DNA of 64,000 bases, from positions 62,001 to 126,000 of the forward strand of contig NZ_JABFNS010000005.1 in assembly GCF_013116825.1 (NCBI RefSeq), in the 5' to 3' direction. Below, in pieces: positions 27,401 through 29,580 of the stretch (positions are counted from its first letter, which is position 1; the number at the start of each line of letters is the position of its first letter). A program made the position numbers and the translations under genes. Below the pieces are notes generated by a model that was given only the letters and a program-made list of their open reading frames with translations, had not been told where the DNA came from and did no database searches. Origin of the DNA: Myxococcus xanthus. GTDB lineage: Bacteria > Myxococcota > Myxococcia > Myxococcales > Myxococcaceae.

Positions 27401-29505
27401 CCATCGACGCGCAGCGACACCTGGGTGCCAAAGGCCAGGGCGTCATCGCTCACGGTGCCCGTCACGCGGAAAGGCGTGCCCGCCACGGCATCCGCGGTGG
27501 CCGTTCGCGGCTGCTCCACGCTCAGGAGCGGTGGCGTGTCCCGGACGACGCGCACCAGCAAGGTGTCGGACCGGACCAGGGCACCGCCTCGATCCAGGGC
27601 TTCCACCCGGATGGCGAGGCTCGTCCCCGCCGTGCCAGACCGAGGCGTGAAGGTCAGCTCCCAAAGGGGCACGGGGATGATGTCCCCCGTATTCGGATGC
27701 CGGCGGATTTCGACCCGCGGGAGGTCCACGGAGCCCGCGAAGACGTCGTCGACGTAGTACCGCACGACCTGGAAGTCCTCGGTCGACAGGCCGCCACTCG
27801 CCCACGCCCCGCTCGTGACACGCAGCACCTGGGGGAGCCCCTGGACGAGCAGCGAGCCGGGCGTCGGCGCCTCGATGACCACGGGCTGGGTGCTCGGCGC
27901 GGCGACGCCCGCGACACGCACCTTCACCACCGGTGCTTCAACCCGTTGCCCACCGCTGTCCACGACAGCCGCGGACAGCGACATGGTGGCGCCACCATAC
28001 GGGGGGGCCTGGATGCGCATGGAGTATGGTGCTTCCATGTCCCTGCCCGCGGGGACACCGTTGACCAGAAACTCGACGTACGACACCGAGATGTCGTCCG
28101 TCGCGGTCGCATGGAAATCGAAGGAGGTGCCAGCGGTCACCGTCGCGGGGGCCGCCACACGGATGGAGGGGAATCCATCGCGCACCGCGACATCGATGGT
28201 CGCATTGAACGCGTCATTGACAGCGCGAATCCGGGCCACGCCCGGGCGCAGGCCCGTCACCCTTCCATCTTGTCCCACCGTGGCGACATCCGAAGCCTCG
28301 GAGGTCCACACGGTTCCCAGGCTGCCCGTGGTGAGGTCCACGCGACGTTCACCCGTGGGCGCCGCGGGGTCCGACAGGATGCCCTCCAGGCGCAGCGCCA
28401 ACGTCCCGCCCACGCGATCCACCGTGGGTTGCAGAGGCAGCAATTGGACCCCGACGAGGTCCGCGTCCGAGTCCACCACGACGACCGCGGTCTCGCTCAT
28501 CCCCGCGAAGGTCGCGGTCAGCGTGGCCGTCCCATCATTCCTGGCCTGGACGACGCCTTCCGGCGAGACGACGAAGACGGAGGGATCGGAGGACGCGTAG
28601 ACGACGCCCTGGAGCGCACCGCTGAGGTTCACATCCCCCGCCAGCGAGAAATGCCCCGTGACCTGCACCGGAACGGAAGAGCCGTACCCTCCGGAGAGCA
28701 GCAAGGGATTCGGGCTCAACGAGATTTTCACGAGCGGATCGAACGCGCGCCCGCTGGTGAACTCGACGGCGGAGGTAGTGACGACCCGTCCGTACGGGTC
28801 GTGGACGGCGACATCGACCACCACCACGCCATCCGCGGGAACCCGAGTTCCATTGAGCATGGGGACGACGAAGTCGATCTGCCCCGAGTTCTGCTCGCGC
28901 GGGCGCGACATCAGCCGCCGAACGCTGGCGAAGGCCACGGACTCCGCGTCACTGAGGCTTCCATGCACCCGTCGTAGGGCTTCCACCGAGGCGCCGACGA
29001 GCGTCAGCTCCGCGGACGCCACGGGCCCCTGCGCCTGCACGCTGACGACGAGGTGCGACAGGTCCTGGCTCGCGTTGACGCGCACCGCGCCTGCAGGAAG
29101 GACGGGAGGCGCCTGGGTCAAATCGAACTGGGCGATCAGCGGCGTCCCGGTGCCGTCTTCCGCGGGGGACGCCTTGATCCCCACCACGGCGTCCGAGGGC
29201 AGCTCCCGGCGCAGAGGCACCCTGACGTGGAACGGCACCGCGCCAGCCAGATCCCGGTTCACCACCAGGTCCCGGACGTCCACCACCGTGCCGGACGATG
29301 CCGAAGTCGCCTTCACGTCGACGCGAATCTGGCGGGCATCGCCTTCCACGGACAGGCCCAGGTCGAGCGTCGTCGTCCCCGGTCGAAGAGGCGTCAGCGG
29401 AAACACAGTGGCCACGCGCGACTGCGCATGGGCGCTGCCCGCGACAACGAGTCCGGCCACCAGCGCGACCAGCGCCAGGCCCCGCTTCAGGTCATCCAGG
29501 AGCAC
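1..29505 (-). CDS. Giant secreted multidomain Ig-like/LVIVD-propeller/IPT protein (3' end outside window)
   Basis: A single frame stays open from the GTG at 29505-29503 to the window edge, giving 9,835 codons without a stop. I checked the frame by translating scattered stretches, and overlapping minus-strand frames always end while this one does not. The start is supported by AGGGGG at 29510-29515 and by a signal peptide (residues 1-28: Lys-Arg, a Leu/Val/Ala-rich core, AHA-Q cleavage). Order: unknown beta domain (29-250), two Big_2 domains, about 20 Ig-like domains, seven propeller/Big_5/IPT/IPT super-modules, mixed Ig-like and propeller domains, Gly-rich beta-helix-like segment. Cysteines are rare and no catalytic domain is recognisable. 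Such architectures are typical of secreted adhesins or surface stalks; that role is inference. It lies 75 bp behind a parvulin-like lipoprotein gene in the same direction, probably one operon. Base composition drops towards its C-terminal part. Confidence 0.93.
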   Translation of the reverse strand, partial: MLLDDLKRGLALVALVAGLVVAGSAHAQSRVATVFPLTPLRPGTTTLDLGLSVEGDARQIRVDVKATSASSGTVVDVRDLVVNRDLAGAVPFHVRVPLRRELPSDAVVGIKASPAEDGTGTPLIAQFDLTQAPPVLPAGAVRVNASQDLSHLVVSVQAQGPVASAELTLVGASVEALRRVHGSLSDAESVAFASVRRLMSRPREQNSGQIDFVVPMLNGTRVPADGVVVVDVAVHDPYGRVVTTSAVEFTSGRAFDPLVKISLSPNPLLLSGGYGSSVPVQVTGHFSLAGDVNLSGALQGVVYASSDPSVFVVSPEGVVQARNDGTATLTATFAGMSETAVVVVDSDADLVGVQLLPLQPTVDRVGGTLALRLEGILSDPAAPTGERRVDLTTGSLGTVWTSEASDVATVGQDGRVTGLRPGVARIRAVNDAFNATIDVAVRDGFPSIRVAAPATVTAGTSFDFHATATDDISVSYVEFLVNGVPAGRDMEAPYSMRIQAPPYGGATMSLSAAVVDSGGQRVEAPVVKVRVAGVAAPSTQPVVIEAPTPGSLLVQGLPQVLRVTSGAWASGGLSTEDFQVVRYYVDDVFAGSVDLPRVEIRRHPNTGDIIPVPLWELTFTPRSGTAGTSLAIRVEALDRGGALVRSDTLLVRVVRDTPPLLSVEQPRTATADAVAGTPFRVTGTVSDDALAFGTQVSLRVDGTTVDAVRVARGGTGGTASGSERFNLAWTPARTDVGRARRLELVATDSAGNVASRLFTVTAKANAAPHIAILSPASSLVLVGGSQVRLTASVTDDTSDPVEVRWLVGESVVGRSAVPPYDVAYTLPFVTASTELTVVAEARDSAGNTARTQVKVSAVPDTKAPAVSFVVPKNNVSVPRTSDLLVTVAGLDDVAVSKVEILLNGTVVFTDNAPGTQGSVRGSFVTHTVLTAAQLGTAATHTLEAKAYDSSNNVGVAPKVAVNTTDDAKPLVSFAPSTPTEATVGTDIHVEVLASDDVGVTSVELLVNGESKGTDLVAPYRFSFTVEGPPGPVRLEARACDQACESTAEAFLTVVPDTRKPLVTFRAPLLGAPVFAGRPLSVEVAAADDVKVARVELFAPHSLGALTEGTEDNLYHVYRWSLPASAIPTEGKLKLRAVATDSSGLTAERELEVAVVEDLPPVVTLTSPAAGTIYKEGEDVRIVATVGDDDGIIGMIGLSGGQRQGVLPETGPVIPISAQQSFTVWAPIVSKGALPTVGVEARDTAGKTGKAEVDLSVRADTEAPTAELLAPAPPSNGGPFSVRLNGALGMRVAVQDDVRVAKVEVELAAQNGTLVPLAGADTLLSAKDSRYEETHVPNPLAPGEILISRRFFASFEGTVKLQGVTAGRYVLRARAFDPAGNATPTQDLALDIVVAQDSEAPRVTMRFQGTPSDKSCVAGSLIKLHVDVTDDGTIQTFSAESDGEPLDDIDFTPGPRVSRTWNLTLPALGTFGSRSYTAKAEATDAVGRTTHASVSCELVADVPAVVRWVQPTSGGGLFEEASQAAVVEVEEDTGIGAAWLLATTVAPANFTGEGRFLLPTPGASGNAYGSAIRLEFGLAQAFEVTAGPTALEVSTPATGVVTGAPRRLILIADPEAATGLKAEVRYQFTVTPGMEENTSVQSFIARHPGGVRQVDLSAAPHQADLTFPSGIVVEDVRVAFLAQPGTNATSALADVGLRYENQFVQVRAGAGGERMTAQPWAMTVSPGKSTPVRTDYRLPAGWSPSPVTLSAVVRDLAGAVTLRSQQVAAVPDTLGPEVRISQPIAGSSVVAGLPFTVHVQVRDAVEVRRVELLVDGAPRGTREGRDLTDVGFPISIPAPTAGVPVAITAIAVDQAGNASVSPPLYLDVHEDRPPQVALRRLRYDLTPQGGGLHNISETELNSGYVRLLQAVPHTVDVVATDDVGLAHLEISYLGAPLRSVTPPAGTRQATETVTFTPPPGANGAPTVLQVRVTDTLGAQQSLRLVIEGRKPQAPSLAIASPVAGATLTEGSLGLVLSSVAADDTGVARVEYFLNGQRALSVSRAEAKDISAMPGDGSEGSFPLANDPLLQSAIARLPDDFRRDLSRVKEFRGNVRLPPGFVALDPSRPDTRITLRAVATDQEGHVSWSEHTVQVIPDQTLPTAIVLRPSFGQDLVEGSAVVVEAVGIDNIFVEELEILVGPNLDQLRVIRTAGGFSTDSAGERDGYSYSSPVVRAEFTVPRLNELGAGDSAPYLIAVRVRDSAGNSNENELALQLVDVVRDREPAVSLMSPVDGSRVVEQSFVTVTVSAEDDVAVTSVWLYVNGVEQSLVLRAPPFVFRVPVPEGAEALTLQAAARDSFNHEVRSQVVHLPVVKDQPPTVAIVEPRTGVTLTEGRDFAFVVAAQDDVGVTSVEAVVEGGIGGTLRLSASTAPYRFRVPLPFGSKGRTLTLRATARDTSGKEARAPVVQVAVQEDKTPPVVSFLRPADQSEMIAGQVLRIEATADDNVGVVRVAFKIDGKDHVTMPAPPYEFSYRVPQAKVGSQISIEATATDTSDKTSATTVRVGVVKDAPPVVALKPISQMVAGRPTALVAEASDDVAVAHVRFFMTRPGESEVEIGRRNQLPFEFIYTPDRSLGIDPPVTLTFRASASDVADQEVFSSPVSVTVEKDQPPTVAITGPPAGSAVFESAAVRLEADARDREGPVKAVHFFVDGRNVATSYAPAGFAGKPTVYAATFHPELGSGNRTFVLTAVAVDSADQETESQPVLLGSVQDTVAPEVDLIDPPGQDVVTEGTSITLTAAASDNARVSNVEFLLDGVVIDSTTVSVPGPANRPLFSVNWPVPTDRAGAELSFRAAAMDPSNNRGMSATEKVEIGMAPAFTFEPFQGGEQSFMREGPLDRLLLGLVKENDHQVAVVQVSGGTATTLGKAFVDGPPRAAVLLRDLAMVATGRSGPLSTVQYPPQLTLIDVKGVPGVIPRRLGSIDLPGESIHGLAVSGHLAFVANGAAGVAVVDIAAPDAPVRLNTRPITGTAQDVAVQGNLLLVAGGPAGLRVHDLRDPSFKEVGYLALPGEAIRVVVQGTRAYVACKDPAATLAVVDLSHPSTPLLKSLLTHRPKNAALRATGLSDVAVSGNLAVVAASLVDSKGVPYKGLLSVSELRPDGTLEHDPLNPKEPLKANLPRANAVSIASGVPLTTFGATGGAAFAPERMVVTGMTPDDGATQVAVNAPVAIEFSKPPASNTVTAQSVQLREGDATIGRSVSATIAANGRTVTLTPDAPLAVSTQYFVSVTTDVKYLGGTALSEPFIASFKTRATANDLPSVSEVLPPAGPLAGGTQVTIRGDHFATGVRVYIGSSEARVLQVAEDHKSVVLLTPPGVEGHAVVTVVNPDGGEASIVGGFVYLPMLQVSLVTPASGPVAGGTQVEVSGAGFQRGATVTFNGTAATQVRVLAPGRLVAVTPAGVFGPADVIVTNPDGERAYMPGAFLYSRLAVSRVIGRYDPQGHPGGKSDHELSQGAPLAVVLQDKTAWVLSAAQVYTAARTPTELLSQSIPGGLGAVDVTSPEDASVLGGRSILPPYEPVALAIRGTRGFVVANGKSLPHVDVEGEGQAALLVFDLTQRTAPTYVDVVSFPGTAHAVSLVGDLALVAAGEAGLQMFSIANPNRPLLLGAKQNFLMAGVFGPVSVQRVAASGRHALIQATRNAVTSTLLVDLATPGLSVLGELAGNYGEMDIRGPQALSAARSLRTVSLTPTSRPYVHAVVPPLMRSGLFVDGAAHPHVMAGITSPIEQQGSPASLQLVEASSMASPRSIDAIDLYPAISLSDVDIDGDVAVATISATDMRAAKNALAVVRLPFPVVVASTPENGQEHVRPTEPVRLSFNVPVSRGTEGESSIRLYELNGSAEGEDVTGTVTVVGTELSVMPTNQELGLTKRYRLVVQGLREAVEGSSATGAIMPGTYTLEFTTAAARDVVPMSVTELSVREGPVEGGTELRIEGSGFGPGLKVTFNGVPAEEPSVSEDGTEVTLLTPRGGEGAATLELTSLSGVSLVMPGAFLYKRKLGLMSLSPSRGPTSGGTRVIIEGHGFAVAGQVSVRFNGVEAERVRVLGLNRLEAYTPNGAAGTVEVSVQNPDGIVETLRNAFTYDAPVGASVALAGTLRDAVVIGSYAYVVGSSGLHVVDMSGVYTRGEPANHGIPIPPDRQAEVVDEDGQDGDDRIVGTESAGDLWAVSYPATGGHRLFASGVSARDEDGAVLSGAIYEFDISDPANPELKSERAILGAGVFDVDARGDRLLAAASSAGFHTFDISYAPFPIRDFESDPHAQAVALEAGRAVAGVGTRTKEGTVTGGRLHTLSVEGPLAVLGELDLNVQRVRLRGPLAAVAAGSAGLVLVDVSDPEHPEILRAVDVHGFATDVRLVGSLAYVSAGAAGVAVVDVSTPREAHLLHHVTGAHAGSTFAAAVTPGGRVVSLRQRTGGTWSLDFGPGTELSVTSASVSAGDVVPLNLGSISVTLSTTVDPTTVESAAQLTAGGVLVAGEWEAGSAEERRSTMVFQLAQPLPPDVPMRLSLSEALKSRDGAQLVAPFEVEFWSAGAEGGAPRLTQVAPRVGPISGGGISELLGFDFDDSVEVFVGGVPASVIARSSGRLTVEIPPGGPGLADVEVRSMATGLSSRREGGYLYTLPLYVESATPQFLNPRGGSTVDIQGTGFLPAWAHPLGSTQVRVRGIPATQVQVLSLTRMRAVAGPGSFGDAPVVVVSPDGIERSAAPNRVGYGLPFLGEEKALSVRPGALSRSPLSPYYIYASGGSSVSGNRFEQEYRGELTGDGRVPQSYRMAAFDVQLATRPRAAGAQVVNPDGSANAQIDRLVAVLQGRLPSGTPLPDVELMPDSLDVALSGDKLKLYVANGQSGLSVIDGRGTSEQPDGTLESLKLLGRAKVSSSEGMMASRVIPTPVGAWVLSNGLQDDPGAPPPNFCLPLKPMIGSSGILSLIDARNPSDPILVSQVGGGEAFQPYGATVKNGRLFVVTGEHQGSQYMKCDPAQPMPPVPYLSLDYGTRTSYKDASSLPANNRLYIYGSAGADAQVVGSIALAGNLTDVVVHGDVAIVASAEFGLTFVNVATPTTPTIITRIPFDKNLSNTPGQPQRLRLVGDVLFVSAGEGGVVLVDVSTPAEPVLLSGGNTEFALDALTVGDRLLLAGKTQLTELETPFMLVTGYTPERGARVPPSVPQLVVQTSRRLAAPRVTSDSVRLLGPDGVPVPLELSVRNNPGQLDYAIVAALNAPLQPEAEYRLQVDTTVTDQRGGALLVPLRTSFVTGRANAQQPVVDVIEPSTVSTAGGQAVLLHGEGLGGASAVKLSSNVEATIVSRSDKVLTVILPPLPAGPIDVWVSDQGLPEAYFPSGLLALEPLSGQVTLSPNHGPVEGHTRVRLSMSARAVAPLSTVCIGDNAGVDVDIVDLSSIEFTTPQANGAGIATVRLMPPDASSPENRCAGGGGVPVGVFSYDLPIGETMKLPGFPPRVASDIKLEGDKLYVGVASPGTSGLEIFDVRLPERPLRLGGLATESPVRGLDVGGAIALLANDVAGLAVVDVTHPETPFLLRQVTTGSTVPGAGLATAVRIEGPWAYVSTVDSTLASGNVQVFDVSSPTLRLRETVPLDADALALDLGPERLFALTSNVVGTQGSGLSLSIYDRQGARQGRVTVDAANRPYETLVRSRLVVRANRAYVTVGRRLYVYDLSDLADIKLVQNSDLGAELAGLGWAAGTLFVSTSGQNTVQAVPPNELLPVGMMPASGGHARPDTHVRVDFTLPVLKSSLTSQTATVSVFRAGQGFAADGEWDVEYSVRGSSVVFTPSANFEPGDVVTVTLNGLESFDLRPQASAFVGTFEVVAADALQPIIATLTPSAGPSDQPTHAILTGSGFRSDTKVLVGGQIAEVEHVEDDGKSLEVTIPPAVEIQGGRAAGPAAVEVIDRRGLFDRRLGGFVYRDPLLLSALSPNRSPQQGGTRVRLQGRGFAPGMKATFGGTDSFDVRVLSSQAAEAVAPARSGGLVDVSVSLGVSASSTLPGSFLYGAGGIARLATAPIRDVLVESGVAYAALGATVDVHGVNGGPPLSANRKTGKGGLMVANLSEPTHVTVISTLDFPGEGGSNRVLKRGNTVYVAAGVGGVRIVDVSKPAVIKEPFLPIEVSGAATDIALGGSLLFVGDAEGVKVFDLADGGRRPLRVGSRAIPGGVSAMALYRGNLLVSSASVGAPLLHVLDARTGDLSTHGTVSLAAPAVHITVEGTRAFVSLGKAKQVAIYQLFDIQNPASAGTLTVDGLVGGWASAEQTRVAGGVAYVAAGGGKVLRFSVREGELPVQLGRATVVGDARTLAFMGRYLLVGTLVLDRAGTPVELPVSDPADASLPLAGALVSVELDTLDIRGTQPRDGEVVSPGESAQVLLTSLPEATSATEVTLYQRTPEEVVPVARQVLADAQGGQVVLTPYSPLALDTAYELRIGAGLKDLRGATLGTAGRVRFRTSLDASPERPEIASVTPAYGLTVGGNEVELLGSGFRSGCTVTIGGIPAPIQELASDGRHVRVLAPAGQAGAAAVEVTNPGGLSHLLLGAYRYLVAPVLTDVQPRHATFNSRAVVRVTGEGLFPGSQVLFDTVPAHSVLMDDVGALLVTVPDQVIGRVALTVLTPGANPQQGTFPGGFTFTLAERTQLNDMGSVLARRGNLVFAAHTNGSLSVVDFAVAGSPSVVGPAINGVSMPVDMAIHGDDLFLAGRSEVVRYSIAENVCGPSPSAPCSPLELERVQFALAPNLGLRALAAGGAGAYVAVAGGNELALMSSVNGAYEVVARTSLGSGTVIELDVVDDALLVLVQDGTQSRLEVRSTEGSALPLIGEIPRLGSPMGSMAREGSRVAVSAGTQLHLFDVTHWSEPQILASAVDPNGGPSETLTLSGPWLMASKGSRVSWVDTSQGSTLVERTFASAGSSVSSAAIVNGVAVVSVANSLRVFDLPYPTVDALRPLPGAAIAQNGSVAVGLPAALPGAVLSGSTLQLWDGAQQVKGNTATSGSALTFVPSDPLGSERAYVARLELASLPAVKGGSLLAPWEYPLWAGGAPVSLRVDEVLPASGPIAGGIPVTVSGFGFRPAPKVLIGGVEAVIVGEVQDDLLTVTLPPSVAAGPAVVRVVRGDGASAAAVTPFVYVAPMSFVDVTPRTVDMAGGWVTISGVGFHHGLEVRFDGAVASTQDNRATRVQALVPQGALGHLSLTLSQPGSDPVVVPDAVYRGDVRAPEWERIEPMDTIGNANVPLTSVFDLRFDEPLSTASADLLQLRLHPSGVPVSGVSQLLADGRTLRFTPAESLRSTTQYAVTATGVTDVAGNVARAYSRTFRTLDIVKPTVQIRRSGGAIVVDQDAFAADVNWSFQVVGTDDSGHPVTTALSVNDMPVLRSPGGHYEYRWSEIEEGTSQRLTATTTDASGNISDPVNVEIQVVKDSPPAVTIQQPVADVTRGEGGTESVVVVAIDNSRVTSVELHVDGIPLAKLEGQTGASVTLTRAIPLRLLKGSVTSEQRVVTAYAMDDKGLVTAADPRVITVTRDSVPPSVVVRTPMTGAQVVGGSIVLMEAIASDENAVNEVEFFVDGTSVGLAHGQPWRVSWQAPFVTSAVPHVVRVVARDFRANEGEATASFTVDPSPTRPFAEITSPDAGTNLVEGKPFGVTVNAAAAVAIASVRVTAGTDEQVLTQPPWQAQFTAPVLDGGTAPLEITAEVTDKAGVSSQAARVRVNVADDGQSHVGVALAHEPSGPLLLGGTTLTLTGATDAGVPPELSASLADIQLPLQTAPDGASRETLLPEGPEGAAVVMRATVQAPGGASAVAEQQGVLAVMAVGQVRVVEDAEDSMAPVALVSRGDHVLVVRSDGGSGGELELRTRQSGARVASHRFTGTPVGAVFVGNEIVVALRKRGVGTLERFALPSLEQKPSDSVPLVRAPNALNGARDWIAVASDQGIELRHADGSMGRHLLLGDVTSLAAEGNLLFATTATEVVALDVATVHSPRELARASLGSALNTAIAALADGGVCVAGTAVRCFSLVETELEQTQLMSRGDAPLGAEAVNASAFGELLVLGTASGARVMDVRGSPMSAGVYPALKGRATWVPGALIAGTARGVAQLSMIRGPATPQIELSLPSSATQGTRVPLAAVVSDDALPLNGFMADVSVNGVVVESRNTRLPLWVDLPTTGSSASVELRVRDLAGRQAVVQREVLLSAPGQEEGPSLADVSMPAEVGEGAYFPIVVRPDHPAQVARVEVSIAGGPPVILESPRLAGELLAPDVPTGTPSEVQVTFVALNTQGTRGTPLTRTVLVHDGAGMSRPVIGLLRRADSGPIYEGALVTVEVAVETASGGESILLRIDGEEAGRRAGTHALLPVRIPFGGGARTVNVTAVARNGVGYESEPATLVLNVVDDVTPPVLTDIHTAPSGEYIAAGSELTAGVVATDNADLERVSLELSIDGVRQARGGWGLAYQVPGGMLRGTVLTLTAQAEDRSGNVSTLSVNRTVVDPVQPQEVASISLERASHVTRLGDRVYVSTSTGLWIGQLSGPVNELSLEALGTLTTPKAPVGFAVLDQHVALALGEQGLWFVDVSVPTSPRVVSKLQGIYSSVGASNTFHATRISPTNSTYRVEAIDISDPTSPVVAETGSSGSSSVRRFVGGHPEGPIVIQGTSSISVPILHGTNSVHQYEFNLIPDPDQVRVAERDGDLVVIGTDRTLRGFARNATSSTHYRVPAIPVSAGIRALTVVRGIAYALSDDGWLLVVDYREPWTPRVMSQTRLPANDVQIRGGVMLVASDTGVQVMRLPESSAGIDTGSIGVGNFALGLSPFRGGALVAAGSSGLRPIDVSGGRGPTLREVSLAGADIRQVETWKRDVIALDGQAIRVADTDEHLEGRLGWNDSTSNALQQALGAVTRLAVASDRIWTISSAGTVSSVLWPSGTHRQSLALGRTAFDIAGDERRALVAMGGHGVALMGVMPSGQLRQQTTLPVPATLVALDGHLAVTSGGNSISVFDLSDESSPRLIGTLPTAGTVQRIRIEGRLAIVSEGSAGVEVWHFPVEAPTERLALLAATNAQDAQFSSGRILVADSGAGASGIVRAYTAPVVGTPTVRILNAEGRIEVPAGGEARFVAIARGIGLDGAELFVDGRPVMALDETSMTASWLVPGSGVGNTYLVQIRAYGAGGASSLSLPVEVFVRPSTTTAPSMKVTSPVQATVIHSGAKLNVVATKKNGVPPFTVSASLGAAHLGTLHQSLTSPNRFEGSFRAPVFGSSGSLPLTVFISDGAGRTAEASIPVSTVGDTQPPVTPTGLPQTLRAGPFVNSLTLRGTDDGVLWLELEQDGRLIAVSPEAVGNVTLQHPLLLPEDSVGQSVALALTAIDQAGRRTRVSQDYTVVADGAAPTINFASTSPPTSATEGATISIIPSANDVDRDLASIHVYADGGEIGSTTSSNMTVSYTLPRLSERPNVVFRAVATDSRGRTATVERTTVLQPNPPPYFYSSVSPTQPIQRDTVKACAQAHDDVRIVDLVATVDGVPMTEPGACATPTCREICGTITLSATATQLEIAASTTDNLGATTNLAQTISVRANLPPNVTLNSQTYMVVGQPREFLGHATDERRLAWAEFRVDGVVVGDRLISPSSGSSLRRTYLPVSSGMARVSLVVQDQHGQVSEAFQDVVVLDARYPADTTPVIAADDLRFDGQDIIIRGGQTLQIDGAHTFRNMFVLQNGVVTHAPQTTEGSNFLDLTVSNEVHLYSGGKIDVSGRGYLGGWQAGNGRGGRTQGNAPTALYFAAGSHAGRGRAATVDGAQQRMAAYGDFRSPVEMGSGGA
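445..7765 (-). repeat. Mixed Big_5/Ig-like array with two further LVIVD-type propellers
   Basis: Residues about 7247-9687. A ninth-type Big_5-like unit (about 7455-7765) is followed by five Ig-like domains (about 6010-7450), a propeller (about 5115-6000), four Ig-like domains (about 3950-5115), a long propeller region (about 2185-3950) and six Ig-like domains (about 445-2180). The Ig units keep the P-x-V...V-E-x-x-V-D-G pattern. The C-terminal ones are more diverged, and one (about 725-1015) carries several cysteines (KAC, GAC, PTC, EIC). The DNA here, especially 1000-4000, is less GC-rich than the rest of the gene. Confidence 0.7.
7765..20950 (-). repeat. Seven tandem super-modules: LVIVD propeller + Big_5-like + IPT + IPT
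   Basis: Residues about 2852-7247. Units begin near 20950, 19100, 17140, 15265, 13080, 11375 and 9505, so the period is about 1.7-2.2 kb (570-730 residues). Each starts with LVIVD-type repeats (pattern V-x-G-x-x-A-x-V-A-x-G-x-x-G-L/V-x-V-V/F-D-x-S-x-P), enough for a beta-propeller. A Big_5-like domain follows (P-x-x-G-x-x-x-V... ending L-x-x-x-T-x-Y-x-V-x-V...F-x-T). Then come two IPT/TIG domains (V-x-P-x-x-G-P-x-x-G-G-T-x-V-x-I-x-G-x-G-F ... P-x-G-x-x-G-x-x-x-V-x-V-x-N-P-D-G). Boundaries are approximate. Confidence 0.78.
20960..28175 (-). repeat. About 20 tandem Ig-like (Big_9/Big_17-like) domains of the giant protein
   Basis: Residues about 444-2849. Each unit is about 85-110 residues and opens with D-x-x-P-x-V-x-x-x-x-P, followed by G, then A-x-D-D-x-x-V-x-x-V-E-x-x-V-x-G, a P-Y/P-F turn and A-x-D-x-x-G/S-N. 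Examples begin near 27540, 26610, 24200, 22730, 22155 and 21260. The stretch 24200-25010 is longer and less regular. This is the classic pattern of tandem bacterial Ig-like stalk domains. The repeats have diverged in sequence, so they look old rather than recently amplified. Confidence 0.8.
28175..28740 (-). repeat. Two tandem Big_2-type Ig-like domains of the giant protein
   Basis: Residues about 256-444 of the giant. Both copies show the Big_2 pattern: a start like 'L-x-P-x-x-x-x-x-x-x-G', the central 'V-x-x-SSD/SEAS-D-x-x-V/A-x-V', then 'G-x-V-x-x-x-x-x-G-x-A-x-I/L-x-A'. Such domains are common in bacterial intimin-like and cell-surface proteins. Boundaries are approximate, read by eye. 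Confidence 0.75.
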
Positions 29506-29515
29506 AGCTCCCCCT
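29503..29515 (-). promoter_or_regulatory. Ribosome binding site and GTG start of the giant gene
   Basis: Reading on the minus strand, AGGGGGAG (29515-29508) precedes the GTG at 29505-29503. The frame is open for a further 75 nt upstream, back to the stop of the preceding parvulin-like gene, and includes a TTG near 29556. Only the GTG has a purine-rich Shine-Dalgarno sequence and gives a clean signal peptide, so I chose it. Confidence 0.7.
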
Positions 29516-29580
29516 CGAGTCCGACGAAAACCACCCGCGGCGTGCCGCTGCCGCAATCCACGCCCACCACCTCGAATACG

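Noticed and set aside
1-29505. Nonribosomal peptide or polyketide synthase as the cause of the giant gene
   Set aside because: No carrier-protein, condensation, adenylation or ketosynthase motifs occur. All recognisable units are beta-sandwich or propeller repeats.
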